Positions 6,979 through 14,800 of a stretch of 37,416 nt of DNA are shown here, one piece after another. The notes beneath the pieces were generated by a model. That model worked only from the letters and a program-made list of their open reading frames with translations. It ran no database searches and was not told the origin of the DNA. Both the position numbers and the translations under genes were made by a program. The stretch is from Cyanobacteria bacterium M_DeepCast_200m_mx_001 (GTDB lineage Bacteria > Cyanobacteriota > Cyanobacteriia > PCC-6307 > Cyanobiaceae), in contig VGQL01000007.1 of NCBI GenBank assembly GCA_016882415.1, positions 1 through 37,416 on the forward strand, read 5' to 3'. Positions within the stretch are counted from its first letter, which is position 1, and every line of letters begins with the position of its first letter.

Positions 6979-7787
6979 GGGCGATGCAGCCACAGGGGTT
7001 GGCCGCTCCAGGCCAGCTCCAGCCGCAGGGCATCCCCCAGCCGTGCCAGGGCGCTGCGGCCAGGGATCAGGCCGCCGATCCCCTTTTTGGGCTTGCCGAA
7101 TTCCAGGGGCCTGGTTTTCTCCGGGTCGAGCCCCGCCAGCTCGCAGGCCAGGCGGCGGGCGCTCTCCTCATCCCCCAGGGCATCCACCAGCCCCAGCTCC
7201 AGGGCCTGGGCGCCGCTGAACACGCGCCCGTCGGCGAAGCCGCGCACCGTGGCTTCATCGAGGCCCCGGCCCTGGGCCACCGCCGCCACGAACTGGCCGT
7301 AGCTGGAATCGATCAGCTCCTGCAGCAGCGTCCGCTCGGCGCCGGTGAGGGCGCGATCCGGCGAGAGAATGTCTTTGTAGAGGCCGCTCTTCACGGTCTC
7401 GAACTGGATGCCGATGCGCTCCAGCAACCGCGAGAGGTTGTTGCCCCGCAGGATCACGCCGATGGAGCCGGTGATGCTGCCGGGGTTGGCCACGATCTGT
7501 TCGGCCGCCACCCCCACATAAACGCCACCGGAGGCGGAGATGTTGCCGAAGCTGGCCACCACCCGGCAGCCCTTGGCCCGCAGCCGCCCGATGGCGGCGT
7601 GGATCTCCTGGCTGTCGCCCACGGTGCCGCCGGGGCTGTCGATCCGCAGCAGCAGCGCCGGGCATTGCCGTTGTTCCACCTCCCGCAGGGCCTTCACCAC
7701 CCGGGTGCGGGTGCCGGCGGCGATCGGGCCCTCGATGGCGATGCGCGCCAGTTTCCGGCGGGACGTGCGGCGCCAGGGCCAGATCAT
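6975..7787 (-). CDS. sppA: Signal peptide peptidase SppA, short (SppA2-like) form
   Basis: 270 residues, S49 family. LLLRIDSPGGTVGDSQEI is the conserved core; the nucleophile should be S86 in GNISASGGVY and the general base K138 in KSGLYKDIL. GSITGSIGVI is also conserved. The length equals one SppA module, as in short bacterial SppA and cyanobacterial SppA2, rather than the double-length E. coli/SppA1 type. No N-terminal membrane anchor is visible (MIWPWRRTSRRKLARIAIEG). The enzyme may therefore be soluble or peripherally attached. It overlaps aroH by four bases and is divergent from the EamA gene. Confidence 0.9.
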   Translation of the reverse strand: MIWPWRRTSRRKLARIAIEGPIAAGTRTRVVKALREVEQRQCPALLLRIDSPGGTVGDSQEIHAAIGRLRAKGCRVVASFGNISASGGVYVGVAAEQIVANPGSITGSIGVILRGNNLSRLLERIGIQFETVKSGLYKDILSPDRALTGAERTLLQELIDSSYGQFVAAVAQGRGLDEATVRGFADGRVFSGAQALELGLVDALGDEESARRLACELAGLDPEKTRPLEFGKPKKGIGGLIPGRSALARLGDALRLELAWSGQPLWLHRP

Positions 7788-7809
7788 TGCGGCGGTGTGC
7801 AGTGGCTGG

Positions 7810-7815
7810 ATCTTA
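7810..7815 (-). promoter_or_regulatory. Candidate -10 (TAAGAT) for sppA-aroH
   Basis: Minus-strand TAAGAT in the 47-bp divergent gap, 22 nt before the sppA ATG. It matches TAnnnT and is the only A/T-rich patch there. No -35 is recognised because the upstream sequence lies in the opposite gene. Confidence 0.3.
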
Positions 7816-7834
7816 AAAAGGAGCCCGTGGGCCG

Positions 7835-8806
7835 TTGAAGCCGGTGATGCTGCGCTGGCTGTTGATGCTCCTGCCCTTTGCCCTGTGGGGCACCGCCATG
7901 GCGGCGATGAAGCCCCTGTTGGCCGGGGCCGGCCCCCTCACCCTGGCCTGGCTGCGGCTGCTGCCCGCCGGGGCGGTGGTGCTGTTGGCGGCCCAGCTGT
8001 GGCGTGGTGGCCTGGCGGTGGACCGCCGCGACTGGCTGTGGCTGTTGCTGTTCACCCTGGTGGATGCCACGGCCTTTCAGGGGCTGCTGGCCCGGGGCCT
8101 GGGGGGCACCGGTGCCGGCCTCGGCTCCGTGCTGATTGATTCCCAGCCGCTGCTGGTGGCCCTGCTGGCCCGCAGCCTGTTCGGGGAGGCCATCAATCCG
8201 GTGGGCTGGTTGGGGCTGTTGCTGGGGCTGCTGGGGATCCTCTGCCTGGGGCTGCCTGCCCCGGTGCTGCGGCAGTGGTGGCTGATGGGGCCGGAGGCCC
8301 TGGGGGAGCGGGCCTGGAGCCACGGGGAGCTGTGGATGCTGGCGGCCGCCCTGGCCATGGCCCTGGGCACCGTGATCAGCCGCTATGCCTGCCGCCACAG
8401 CGATCCGGTGGCCGTCACCGGCTGGCACATGCTGCTGGGGGCCCTGCCGCTGCTGCTGGCCTCGCTGCTGGCGCCCCTGCTCAACCCCGCCGCAGCCCCC
8501 GCATGGCCCCAGTGGGATGGGGCCGCCTGGGGGCTGATGGCCTATGCCGCCCTGCTGGGCAGCGCCCTGGCCTACGGCCTGTTCTTTTGGTTCGCCAACC
8601 AGGGGGAGCTCACCAGCTTCACGGCCCTCACCTTCCTGACGCCGGTGTTTGCCCTGCTCTGTGGTGTGGTGCTGCTGGGGGAGCAGCTGCGGCCGCTGCA
8701 ATGGCTGGGGGCGGGCCTGGCCCTGGTGAGCGTGGTGCTGATCAACCGCCGCGCCTCCCTGTGGCTGCCGGCCCCGGATCCCCTGCCGGTGGAGGGGGCC
8801 CCATGA
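7835..8806 (+). CDS. EamA-family (DMT superfamily) membrane transporter
   Basis: 323 residues with about ten hydrophobic segments arranged as two EamA repeats. The first starts LRWLLMLLPFALWGTAMAAMKPLL. The second starts after a charged stretch with LWMLAAALAMALGTVISRYA and ends near LLGEQLRPLQWLGAGLALVSVVLI, a standard EamA ending. The start is uncertain: TTG 7835 has AGGAG at 7819-7823 eleven bases upstream, while ATG 7847 is further from it. EamA proteins export or exchange metabolites or lipid-linked sugars; the substrate cannot be read from sequence. The stop overlaps the GT4 start (ATGA), and a GT83 gene follows, which suggests a role in glycolipid handling. Confidence 0.82.
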   Translation: MKPVMLRWLLMLLPFALWGTAMAAMKPLLAGAGPLTLAWLRLLPAGAVVLLAAQLWRGGLAVDRRDWLWLLLFTLVDATAFQGLLARGLGGTGAGLGSVLIDSQPLLVALLARSLFGEAINPVGWLGLLLGLLGILCLGLPAPVLRQWWLMGPEALGERAWSHGELWMLAAALAMALGTVISRYACRHSDPVAVTGWHMLLGALPLLLASLLAPLLNPAAAPAWPQWDGAAWGLMAYAALLGSALAYGLFFWFANQGELTSFTALTFLTPVFALLCGVVLLGEQLRPLQWLGAGLALVSVVLINRRASLWLPAPDPLPVEGAP

Positions 8807-9882
8807 AGCTGTTGGTGGTGGCCTCCCCCCTGGGGCCCCTGGGGAGTGGCGCCGGGGGCGGCGTGGAGCTCACCCTGGCCAACCTGGTGGTGGGGCTGCT
8901 GCAGCGGGGGCACGGGCTCACGGTGCTGGCGGCCGAGGGGTCGGTGTTGCCGCCGGATGCCGCGGCGGCGGATCTGTGGACCTGCCCCGGCACCCCCCAG
9001 GCGAGCCTCCAGCACCAGCCCCGCGAGGCACCGATCACGATCGCCGCCGATGGCCTGCTGCCGCGGCTGTGGCGGCGGGTGCTGGCGGAGGGGCCCGCGG
9101 CGGGGTTCGACGCCGTGCTCAACCTCAGCGCCGATTGGTTGCCCTTCTGGCTCACCCCCACGGCGCCGCTGCCGATCTTCCACCTGGTGAGCATGGGTTC
9201 GGTGCAGGCCGCCCTCGACCGCGAAATCGCTGAGCTGGCCCGCTGGGATCAGCGGCGCCTGGCCTTCCACAGCCGCAGCCAGGCGGCCGACTTCGACCTG
9301 CCCGCGGCCCCCGTGGTGGTGGGCAACGGCTTTGACCTGCAGGCCTACCGCTTCTGTCCGCAGTCGGAACCCCTGCTGGGCTGGGTGGGGCGCGTGGCCC
9401 CCGAAAAGGGTCTGGAGGATGCGGCGGCGGTGGCCGCCAGCCTGGGGCTGCCCCTGGCGGTGTGGGGCCTGCGGGAAGACCCGGCCTACGCCGCGGCGGT
9501 GGAGGCGTCGGTGCCCGCCGGCACCCTGCAGTGGCGCGGCTTTTTGCCCACCGCGGAGCTGCAGGCCCAGCTGGGGCCCTGCCGGGCCCTGCTCAACACC
9601 CCCAAGTGGAATGAGGCCTACGGCAACGTGGTGGTGGAGGCCCTGGCCTGTGGGGTGCCCGTGGTGGCCTACCGGCGCGGCGGCCCCGGCGAGCTGGTGC
9701 AGCCTGGCATCACCGGTGAACTGGTGGAGCCCGATGACCGCGATGCCCTGGCGGAGGCGGTGGGTCGGGTGGAGCGGATCGAGCGGGCCGCCTGCCGCCG
9801 CTGGGTGGAGCAGCACGCCTCCCGGGCCGTGCTGGCGGAGCGCCTCGAGGCCTGGTTGCAGGCCGGCCTGGAGCCCCAGTGA
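8803..9882 (+). CDS. GT4-family glycosyltransferase
   Basis: 359 residues. The GT-B fold is shown by an N-terminal MKLLVVASPLGPLGSGAGGG followed by VELTLANLVVGLLQRGH (nucleotide-free acceptor domain) and a C-terminal domain with GWVGRVAPEKGLEDA, WRGFLPTAELQAQL and NEAYGNVVVEALACGVPVV. The last contains the E-x7-E motif of retaining GT4 enzymes that bind the NDP-sugar. GGPGELV follows as usual. It probably adds a sugar to a lipid or glycan at the cytoplasmic face; donor and acceptor are unknown. It is translationally coupled to EamA and lies 37 bp before the ArnT-like gene. Confidence 0.87.
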   Translation: MKLLVVASPLGPLGSGAGGGVELTLANLVVGLLQRGHGLTVLAAEGSVLPPDAAAADLWTCPGTPQASLQHQPREAPITIAADGLLPRLWRRVLAEGPAAGFDAVLNLSADWLPFWLTPTAPLPIFHLVSMGSVQAALDREIAELARWDQRRLAFHSRSQAADFDLPAAPVVVGNGFDLQAYRFCPQSEPLLGWVGRVAPEKGLEDAAAVAASLGLPLAVWGLREDPAYAAAVEASVPAGTLQWRGFLPTAELQAQLGPCRALLNTPKWNEAYGNVVVEALACGVPVVAYRRGGPGELVQPGITGELVEPDDRDALAEAVGRVERIERAACRRWVEQHASRAVLAERLEAWLQAGLEPQ

Positions 9883-9892
9883 CCAGCGGCGA

Positions 9893-9898
9893 TAGGGT
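9893..9898 (+). promoter_or_regulatory. Candidate -10 (TAGGGT) before the GT83 gene
   Basis: GCGATAGGGTCAG in the 37-bp gap between the GT4 and GT83 genes. Transcription would begin near 9905, giving a leader of about 15 nt before GTG 9920. It suggests the third gene also has its own promoter. Confidence 0.35.
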
Positions 9899-9919
9899 CA
9901 GCGCCGGACGCCTGCCGCC

Positions 9920-11779
9920 GTGACCGACCGCAACCTCGTGAGCGCCGGCTGGCCCCTGGCCCCTCGCCAATGCTGGTGGCTGCTGTTGGCGGTGCTGCTG
10001 CTGGGGTTGGCCCTGTTTGTGTGGCGCGTGGGCAGCATCGGCCTGGTGGATGAAACGCCACCCCTGTTCGCCGCCTCCGCCCGGGCCATGGCCCGCAGCG
10101 GCGACTGGCTCACCCCGCGGGTGAATGGACTGCCCCGCTACGACAAGCCACCGCTGGTGTACTGGCTGATGGGCCTCGGCTATGCCCTGCCGGGGCAGGC
10201 GCGCTGGAATCCGCTGGGCACCTGGGCTTCCAACCTGCCGTCGGCCCTCAGCAGCGTGGCGATGATGCTGCTGCTCACGGCCACCCTGCTGCGCTGGCCG
10301 CAGCCCGCCGCGGGAGACGCCCCGGTGCCGCCGGCCCTGCGGGCCATCACCGCCGCCAGCGCCGCCCTCGCCTTTGCCCTGTCGCCGCTGGTGCTGCTCT
10401 GGAGTCGCATGGCGGTGAGCGACGCCCTGTTCAGTGCCCTGCTGGGGGCGGCACTGGTGCTGTTCTGGTGGCGCTATGCCGGCGGCCGGGCCTGGTGGGC
10501 CGGCTGGCTGCTGCTGGGGTTGGCGGTGCTGGCCAAGGGGCCCGTGGCGGTGGTGCTGGCGGCCCTCACCCTGCTGCTCTTCGCGGTTCTGCAGCGGGAT
10601 GGCCGCGCTCTGCTGGAGCGGCTGCGGCCCCGCCCCGGGCTGCTGATCACCGCCGCCGTGGCCCTGCCCTGGTACGGCCTGGAGCTGCTGGTGGAGGGGC
10701 GCCCCTTCTTCAACAGCTTCTTCGGCTACCACAACCTCCAGCGCTTCAGCGGCGTGGTCAACAACCACCTGCAGCCCTGGTGGTTCTTCCTGCCGGTGCT
10801 GGTGGTGGCGTCCCTGCCCTTTTCGCCGTTGCTGCTGGCGGGGCTCTGGCGACACCTGCGCTGGCCCTCCCCTGGGCAGGCGGCCCCTGCCACCTCCCTG
10901 GGGCGTTTCGCCGGCGCTTGGTTGCTGGCGGTGCTGCTGTTTTTCACCCTGGCGGCCACCAAGCTGCCCAGCTACTGGATTCCCGCCACCCCCGCCGCGG
11001 GCCTGCTGATCGCCCTGGCGGCCCAGGATGTGCTGGTGGTGCCGCCGCTGCGGGGCGGCCGCTGGTGGCGGTTGGCCACCCTGGCCCTGGTGGCGCTGCT
11101 CAGCCTGGGGTTGTTGGGCTCGGCGCGCTGGATTCCGTTGATCGTGGAGCCGGAGCTGCCCACCCTGCCGGCCGAACTGCTCGCCAGTGGGGCTGTGCTG
11201 CGGGCCGGGCTCTGCTTTGGCCTGGCCCTGCTGGCGGGGCTGGTGCTGTGGTGGGCCCCACGGCCCTGGGGATCGCTGTGGCTGCTGGCCCAGCAGTTGG
11301 CCATGGGGCTGTTTGTGACCACCGCCCTGGTGCCTTTGATCGGCCTCGGTGATCGCCTGCGCCAGCAGCCCGTGCGCCGCATGGCCACCGCCGTGCTGCA
11401 GCGCCGCGCGCCGGCGGAACCCCTGGCGATGGTGGGGATCCTCAAGCCGTCGCTGCACTACTACAGCGGCCAGGTGGTGATCTACGAGGGGGTGCAGCCC
11501 AGTGGCCCCGCCAACCTGGCGGACCGGCTGCTGCGGGAGCAGCGCCGGGGCCAGCACCCCAGCCCTGTGACCCCCGGGGCCACGGTGTTGGTGGTGATCG
11601 ACCAGGGCACCGCCCAGCTGCCCCATTGGTCGGGCCTTCCCCACGAAATCCTGGGCTCCGAGGGCCTCTACCGGCTGTGGCGTGTGCGGCGCAGTGCGCT
11701 GCAGGCCTGGGTGGAGGACCTGCGCCGCCGGGGTCTGCCGGGGCCGGATTGGCAGCGGCCCCGGCCCGAGCGCTACTGA
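9920..11779 (+). CDS. ArnT/PMT-like membrane glycosyltransferase (GT83, GT-C fold)
   Basis: 619 residues, GTG start. One N-terminal TM (about 20-36) is followed by the catalytic periplasmic loop: VDETPPLFAASARAM (catalytic Asp/Glu pair of GT-C enzymes), SGDWLTPRVNG and YDKPPLVYWL, all standard for ArnT-like transferases. About eleven further hydrophobic segments follow, then a soluble C-terminal domain of roughly 130 residues (from QPVRRMATAVLQRR). These enzymes use a polyprenyl-phosphate sugar on the outer face of the plasma membrane to modify lipid A or proteins. Acceptor and sugar are not known here. Its end overlaps the convergent dciA-like gene by 7 bp. Confidence 0.85.
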   Translation: MTDRNLVSAGWPLAPRQCWWLLLAVLLLGLALFVWRVGSIGLVDETPPLFAASARAMARSGDWLTPRVNGLPRYDKPPLVYWLMGLGYALPGQARWNPLGTWASNLPSALSSVAMMLLLTATLLRWPQPAAGDAPVPPALRAITAASAALAFALSPLVLLWSRMAVSDALFSALLGAALVLFWWRYAGGRAWWAGWLLLGLAVLAKGPVAVVLAALTLLLFAVLQRDGRALLERLRPRPGLLITAAVALPWYGLELLVEGRPFFNSFFGYHNLQRFSGVVNNHLQPWWFFLPVLVVASLPFSPLLLAGLWRHLRWPSPGQAAPATSLGRFAGAWLLAVLLFFTLAATKLPSYWIPATPAAGLLIALAAQDVLVVPPLRGGRWWRLATLALVALLSLGLLGSARWIPLIVEPELPTLPAELLASGAVLRAGLCFGLALLAGLVLWWAPRPWGSLWLLAQQLAMGLFVTTALVPLIGLGDRLRQQPVRRMATAVLQRRAPAEPLAMVGILKPSLHYYSGQVVIYEGVQPSGPANLADRLLREQRRGQHPSPVTPGATVLVVIDQGTAQLPHWSGLPHEILGSEGLYRLWRVRRSALQAWVEDLRRRGLPGPDWQRPRPERY

Positions 11780-12330
11780 GGGTTGTTGGCTGGCCCCTGG
11801 GCGGTGCCGTCGGCCATGCGTTCCCGCTGGCAGAAGCTGCAGTGGCCCCAGCGCTGCAGTTCTCCGGCGGGGGAGGGGCGCTGGCAGCGGGGGCAATGGG
11901 CCAGGCCGAACACATCAATGCGGCTGGGGTGCCGCTGCCAGACCTGGGCCTCCACGGCGGTGCCCGCCTCCGGCAGGGCCGTGGCCTGGTGCTGCTGAAA
12001 CACCAGCTCCTTGACGCTGAAGCCCGAAGCCCGCAGGGCCCCCAGCAGCTGGTGTTTGTTGAAGCGCAGGGCCTGCAGCCACTGGGGCTGGCTGGCCCCC
12101 ACCACCAGCCGTCCCCCCTGCAACCGCAGGGGGCTGCAGTGGGGGGCCAGCTGGGGCCCCGCCAGGCGGGGCCAGGCTTTCCACAGGGCCGCCAGCCCCG
12201 CATCGCCGTCCCACTGCCGTTGCACAGCCTCCAGGCAGCTGCCCAGCCCCTGCATCGGGGGCCGCGGCGGCGGCAGCAACAGGTTGACGTTCCCCTGCCG
12301 GCGGCTGCGGTTGGGCGGGGCGATGGCCAT
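11773..12330 (-). CDS. DciA-like DUF721 protein with C-terminal zinc ribbon
   Basis: 185 residues. Residues 25-115 carry the DUF721 domain (LWKAWPRLAGPQLAPHCSPLRL, GGRLVVGASQPQWLQALRF, KHQLLGAL), the family of DciA, the ancestral loader of the replicative helicase DnaB. A linker leads to a zinc-ribbon-like end: C146-x2-C149 and C164-x2-C167 in HCPRCQRP and HCSFCQRE. DciA in other bacteria varies widely outside the core. The helicase-loader role is inferred from the family. A TAGGGT box only 6 bases before the ATG points to a leaderless mRNA. Divergent from vipp1, convergent with the GT83 gene. Confidence 0.8.
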   Translation of the reverse strand: MAIAPPNRSRRQGNVNLLLPPPRPPMQGLGSCLEAVQRQWDGDAGLAALWKAWPRLAGPQLAPHCSPLRLQGGRLVVGASQPQWLQALRFNKHQLLGALRASGFSVKELVFQQHQATALPEAGTAVEAQVWQRHPSRIDVFGLAHCPRCQRPSPAGELQRWGHCSFCQRERMADGTAQGPANNPQ

Positions 12331-12336
12331 GGGCCG

Positions 12337-12342
12337 ACCCTA
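12337..12342 (-). promoter_or_regulatory. Candidate -10 (TAGGGT) implying leaderless dciA mRNA
   Basis: Minus strand: TAGGGT-CGGCCC-ATG. With the usual 6-7 nt from -10 to start site, transcription would begin on the A of the start codon. The same TAGGGTCGGCCC string precedes the gene at 23937. Confidence 0.4.
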
Positions 12343-12387
12343 GGGGAGGTGCGGCGATCCCGCTGCACCGTTTCCGGTTGAACTGGT

Positions 12388-12393
12388 TAGTCT
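12388..12393 (+). promoter_or_regulatory. Candidate -10 (TAGTCT) for vipp1/pspA
   Basis: GGTTAGTCTCAG, 26 nt before the ATG; expected leader of about 19 nt. Fits the TAGnnT pattern seen elsewhere in the window. Confidence 0.3.
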
Positions 12394-12418
12394 CAGCCCC
12401 TGCCCCAACCCTGGATCC

Positions 12419-13198
12419 ATGGGCTTTTTTGATCGGCTCAGCCGCCTGGTGCGCGCCAATGCCAACGCGGCGCTGACCCGGGCCGAAGACCCCGTCAAGA
12501 TCCTGGATCAGTCGGTGGCGGACATGCAGGCCGACCTGGTGAAGCTGCGCCAGGCGGTGGCCACCGCCATCGCCAGCCAGAAGCGCATCCAGAACCAGGC
12601 GGAACAGGCCCAGGCCCAGGCCGCCACCTGGTACGAGCGGGCTGAGCTGGCCCTCAAGAAAGGCGAGGAGGAGCTGGCCCGTGAGGCCCTGGGACGGCGC
12701 AAAACCTGCCAGGACACCGCCACCGCCTTGAGCACGCAGCTGCAGGGCCAGGCGGGCCAGGTGGAGCAGCTCAAGCGCAGCCTGGTGCAGCTGGAAAGCA
12801 AGATCGCCGAGGCGAAAACCAAGAAGGACATGCTCAAGGCACGGGCCCAGGCCGCCCAGGCCCAGGAGCAGCTGCAGAGCGCCGTGGGCAACCTCGGTGC
12901 CAATTCGGCCATGGCGGCCTTCGAGCAGATGGAGGAGAAGGTGCAGGCCCTCGAGGCCCGCAGCCAGGCGGCCGCCGAGCTGGCCGGTGCGGATCTGGAG
13001 AGCCAGTTCGCCGCCCTGGAGGGGGCCCCGGAGGTGGATGCCGAGCTGGCGGCCCTCAAGGGCAAGCTCTCCGGCGCCGCCCCTGCCGCGGCCCTGCCCG
13101 CCGCCGCTGCCGCCATGGAGCCGGTGACGGTGGAGGTGCAGCAGCCCGAGGTGGATGCCGAACTGGAGCAGCTCAAGCGCTCCATCGACCAGCTCTGA
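12419..13198 (+). CDS. vipp1: PspA/IM30 family protein (Vipp1)
   Basis: 259 residues, almost entirely helical. It starts MGFFDRLSRLVRANANA (the amphipathic membrane-binding helix), then DPVKILDQSVADMQADLVKL and long coiled-coil segments to about residue 190. Length and the C-terminal extension ending VDAELEQLKRSIDQL favour Vipp1 (thylakoid biogenesis and membrane protection, ESCRT-III-like ring formation) over PspA, which lacks the final helix. An Ala/Pro-rich linker separates the core from the last helix. No pspBC or pspF genes are nearby. Probable own promoter upstream. Confidence 0.9.
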   Translation: MGFFDRLSRLVRANANAALTRAEDPVKILDQSVADMQADLVKLRQAVATAIASQKRIQNQAEQAQAQAATWYERAELALKKGEEELAREALGRRKTCQDTATALSTQLQGQAGQVEQLKRSLVQLESKIAEAKTKKDMLKARAQAAQAQEQLQSAVGNLGANSAMAAFEQMEEKVQALEARSQAAAELAGADLESQFAALEGAPEVDAELAALKGKLSGAAPAAALPAAAAAMEPVTVEVQQPEVDAELEQLKRSIDQL

Positions 13199-13214
13199 GG
13201 CCCGCGATCCTCCA

Positions 13215-13220
13215 TACAAT
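13215..13220 (+). promoter_or_regulatory. Candidate -10 (TACAAT) for the trx-aminotransferase-birA-M23 unit
   Basis: CCATACAATCCC matches the sigma-70 -10 at 5 of 6 positions, in the 55-bp gap after vipp1 and 34 nt before the GTG. Downstream gaps are 5 bp or less, so this may drive the whole unit. The -35 region is poor. Confidence 0.5.
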
Positions 13221-13253
13221 CCCAGCCGACCCCACCACCCCGATCCCGCCGCC

Positions 13254-13574
13254 GTGTCCGTGCTGCACCTGACCGATGCCAACTTCCAGGCCGAGGTGCT
13301 GGATGCCTCCACCCCGGTGCTGGTGGACGTGTGGGCGGAGTGGTGTGGCCCCTGCCGGCTGATGGCCCCGATGATGGATTGGGCCGCCACCGCCTATGCC
13401 GGCCGCCTGGCGGTGGGCAAACTCGAGGCCGACCCCAATCCCGCCACCCGCGACAGCCTGCAGATCCAGGGCCTGCCCACCCTGATCGTGTTCAAGGGCG
13501 GGGTGGAGCTGGCCCGCCATGAGGGCGCCATGGCCAAGCCCCAGCTGCAGGCGTTTCTGGATGCCCACCTCTGA
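13254..13574 (+). CDS. trxA: Thioredoxin
   Basis: 106 residues from GTG 13254, chosen because it gives the usual thioredoxin length and N-terminus (VSVLHLTDANFQAEVL). Active site WAEWCGPC with the redox Cys pair, conserved cis-Pro in IQGLPTLIVF, and GGVELARHEG near the end. It reduces disulfides in target proteins; in cyanobacteria different thioredoxin types exist, and this one is not clearly m-type from what I can see. Followed after 5 bp by an aminotransferase. Confidence 0.92.
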   Translation: MSVLHLTDANFQAEVLDASTPVLVDVWAEWCGPCRLMAPMMDWAATAYAGRLAVGKLEADPNPATRDSLQIQGLPTLIVFKGGVELARHEGAMAKPQLQAFLDAHL

Positions 13575-13579
13575 GCCCC

Positions 13580-14800
13580 ATGCCCGCCGCTGAGGGGATG
13601 GCCGATGGGCTGATCTCCGAGCGGGTGCGGGGCCTGGGCAGCGGGGTGTTCGCCCGCAACGACCGGCGCAAACAGGCCTACGCCGCGGCGGCCGCCGCCC
13701 AGGGGATGCCCCCCCTGCTCGACCTCTCCCTGGGCTCCACCGATCTGCAGCCCCCCGCCGTGGCCCTGGAGGCCATCCGCCAGCAGCTCGCTGAGCCCGC
13801 CAGCGCGGCCTATTGCCTGCATGGCGCCACCCGCCCCTTCCGGGAGGCGGTGGCGGCCTGGGCCCAGCGCCGTTTCGCCGTGGCGGTGGACCCCGACCGG
13901 GAGGTGCTGCTGCTGGTGGGCTCCCAGGAGGGCACGGCCCATCTGCCCCTGGCGGTGCTCAACCCGGGCGACCAGGCCCTGCTGCTCGACCCCTATTACC
14001 CCTCCCACCGCGGCGGCCTGCAGCTGGCCTCGGCCCAGCCCCGGTTGCTGCCGCTGGCGGCCGACCGCGGCTTCGCCCCTGATTGGGATCAGCTCAGCGC
14101 CGGCCAGTGGGATGCCCTCAAGTTGATGGTGCTGGGGTTCCCCCACAACCCCACGGCCACCACCGGCCAGCAGGCCTGGGTGGATGCGGCGGCGGCGCGG
14201 GCGGTGCGCCATGGCCTGGTGTTCGCCCATGACAACCCCTACGTGGATCTGGCCCTGGAGGGGGAGGCGCCGGCGCTGCTGCGCAGCCCCCATTGGCGCC
14301 AGTGCGGCATTGAGTTCTTTTCGTTCTCCAAGGGCTGGTGCCTGGGGGGTTACCGGCTGGCCTTCGCCATCGGTGCCGAGCCCCTGATCACTGCCCTGCG
14401 CCAGCTCAAGGGGGTGGTGGATTTCAACCAATCCCTGGCCCTGCAGGCCGGTGCCATCGCGGCCCTGGAGCAGGCGCCGCAGTGGCCCGAGCGGTTGCGG
14501 CCCATCTACCGGGAGCGCCGGGATCGCATGGCGGCGGCCCTCACGGCGGCCGGTTGGCCCGTGCGGCTGCCGTCTATGGCCCTCTACCTCTGGCTGGAGC
14601 TGCCGCCGCAGGCCCGGGCCGCTGGCCTCGATGCGGAGAGTTTCTGCGCCCGCCTGCTGGAGGCCACCGGCGTCTGCCTCACCCCCGGCAACGGCTTCGG
14701 CCCGGGGGGTGAGGGCCACGTGCGCCTGGCCCTGGTGCATCCCATCGAGCAGCTGGAGCAGGGGGCCCGGCGCATGGGCCAGTGGCTGGCGCAGCTGTGA
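13580..14800 (+). CDS. Class I/II PLP-dependent aminotransferase
   Basis: 406 residues, fold-type I. LDLSLGSTDLQPP near the start, YCLHGATRPFREAVAAW, the Asn of FPHNPTA (substrate/PLP contact), the Asp/Tyr of FAHDNPYVDL, and the PLP lysine in FFSFSKGWCLGGYR are all in order; RLALVHP near the end supplies the carboxylate-binding Arg. Its overall look resembles DapC/LL-DAP-aminotransferase relatives, but the substrate cannot be fixed from sequence alone. It is coupled to birA by a GTGA overlap. Nothing in the operon points to a specific amino acid pathway. Confidence 0.85.
   Translation: MPAAEGMADGLISERVRGLGSGVFARNDRRKQAYAAAAAAQGMPPLLDLSLGSTDLQPPAVALEAIRQQLAEPASAAYCLHGATRPFREAVAAWAQRRFAVAVDPDREVLLLVGSQEGTAHLPLAVLNPGDQALLLDPYYPSHRGGLQLASAQPRLLPLAADRGFAPDWDQLSAGQWDALKLMVLGFPHNPTATTGQQAWVDAAAARAVRHGLVFAHDNPYVDLALEGEAPALLRSPHWRQCGIEFFSFSKGWCLGGYRLAFAIGAEPLITALRQLKGVVDFNQSLALQAGAIAALEQAPQWPERLRPIYRERRDRMAAALTAAGWPVRLPSMALYLWLELPPQARAAGLDAESFCARLLEATGVCLTPGNGFGPGGEGHVRLALVHPIEQLEQGARRMGQWLAQL

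Noticed and set aside
9710-11896. 728-codon frame antisense to the GT83 gene
   Set aside because: Same codon-bias effect; composition is Gln/Arg/Pro-rich without motifs, and the sense gene has intact catalytic motifs.
12990-13198. Two EVDAEL..LK segments in Vipp1 read as an internal duplication
   Set aside because: From memory, Vipp1 normally has a similar core-end helix and a C-terminal helix, so this is the ordinary domain layout.
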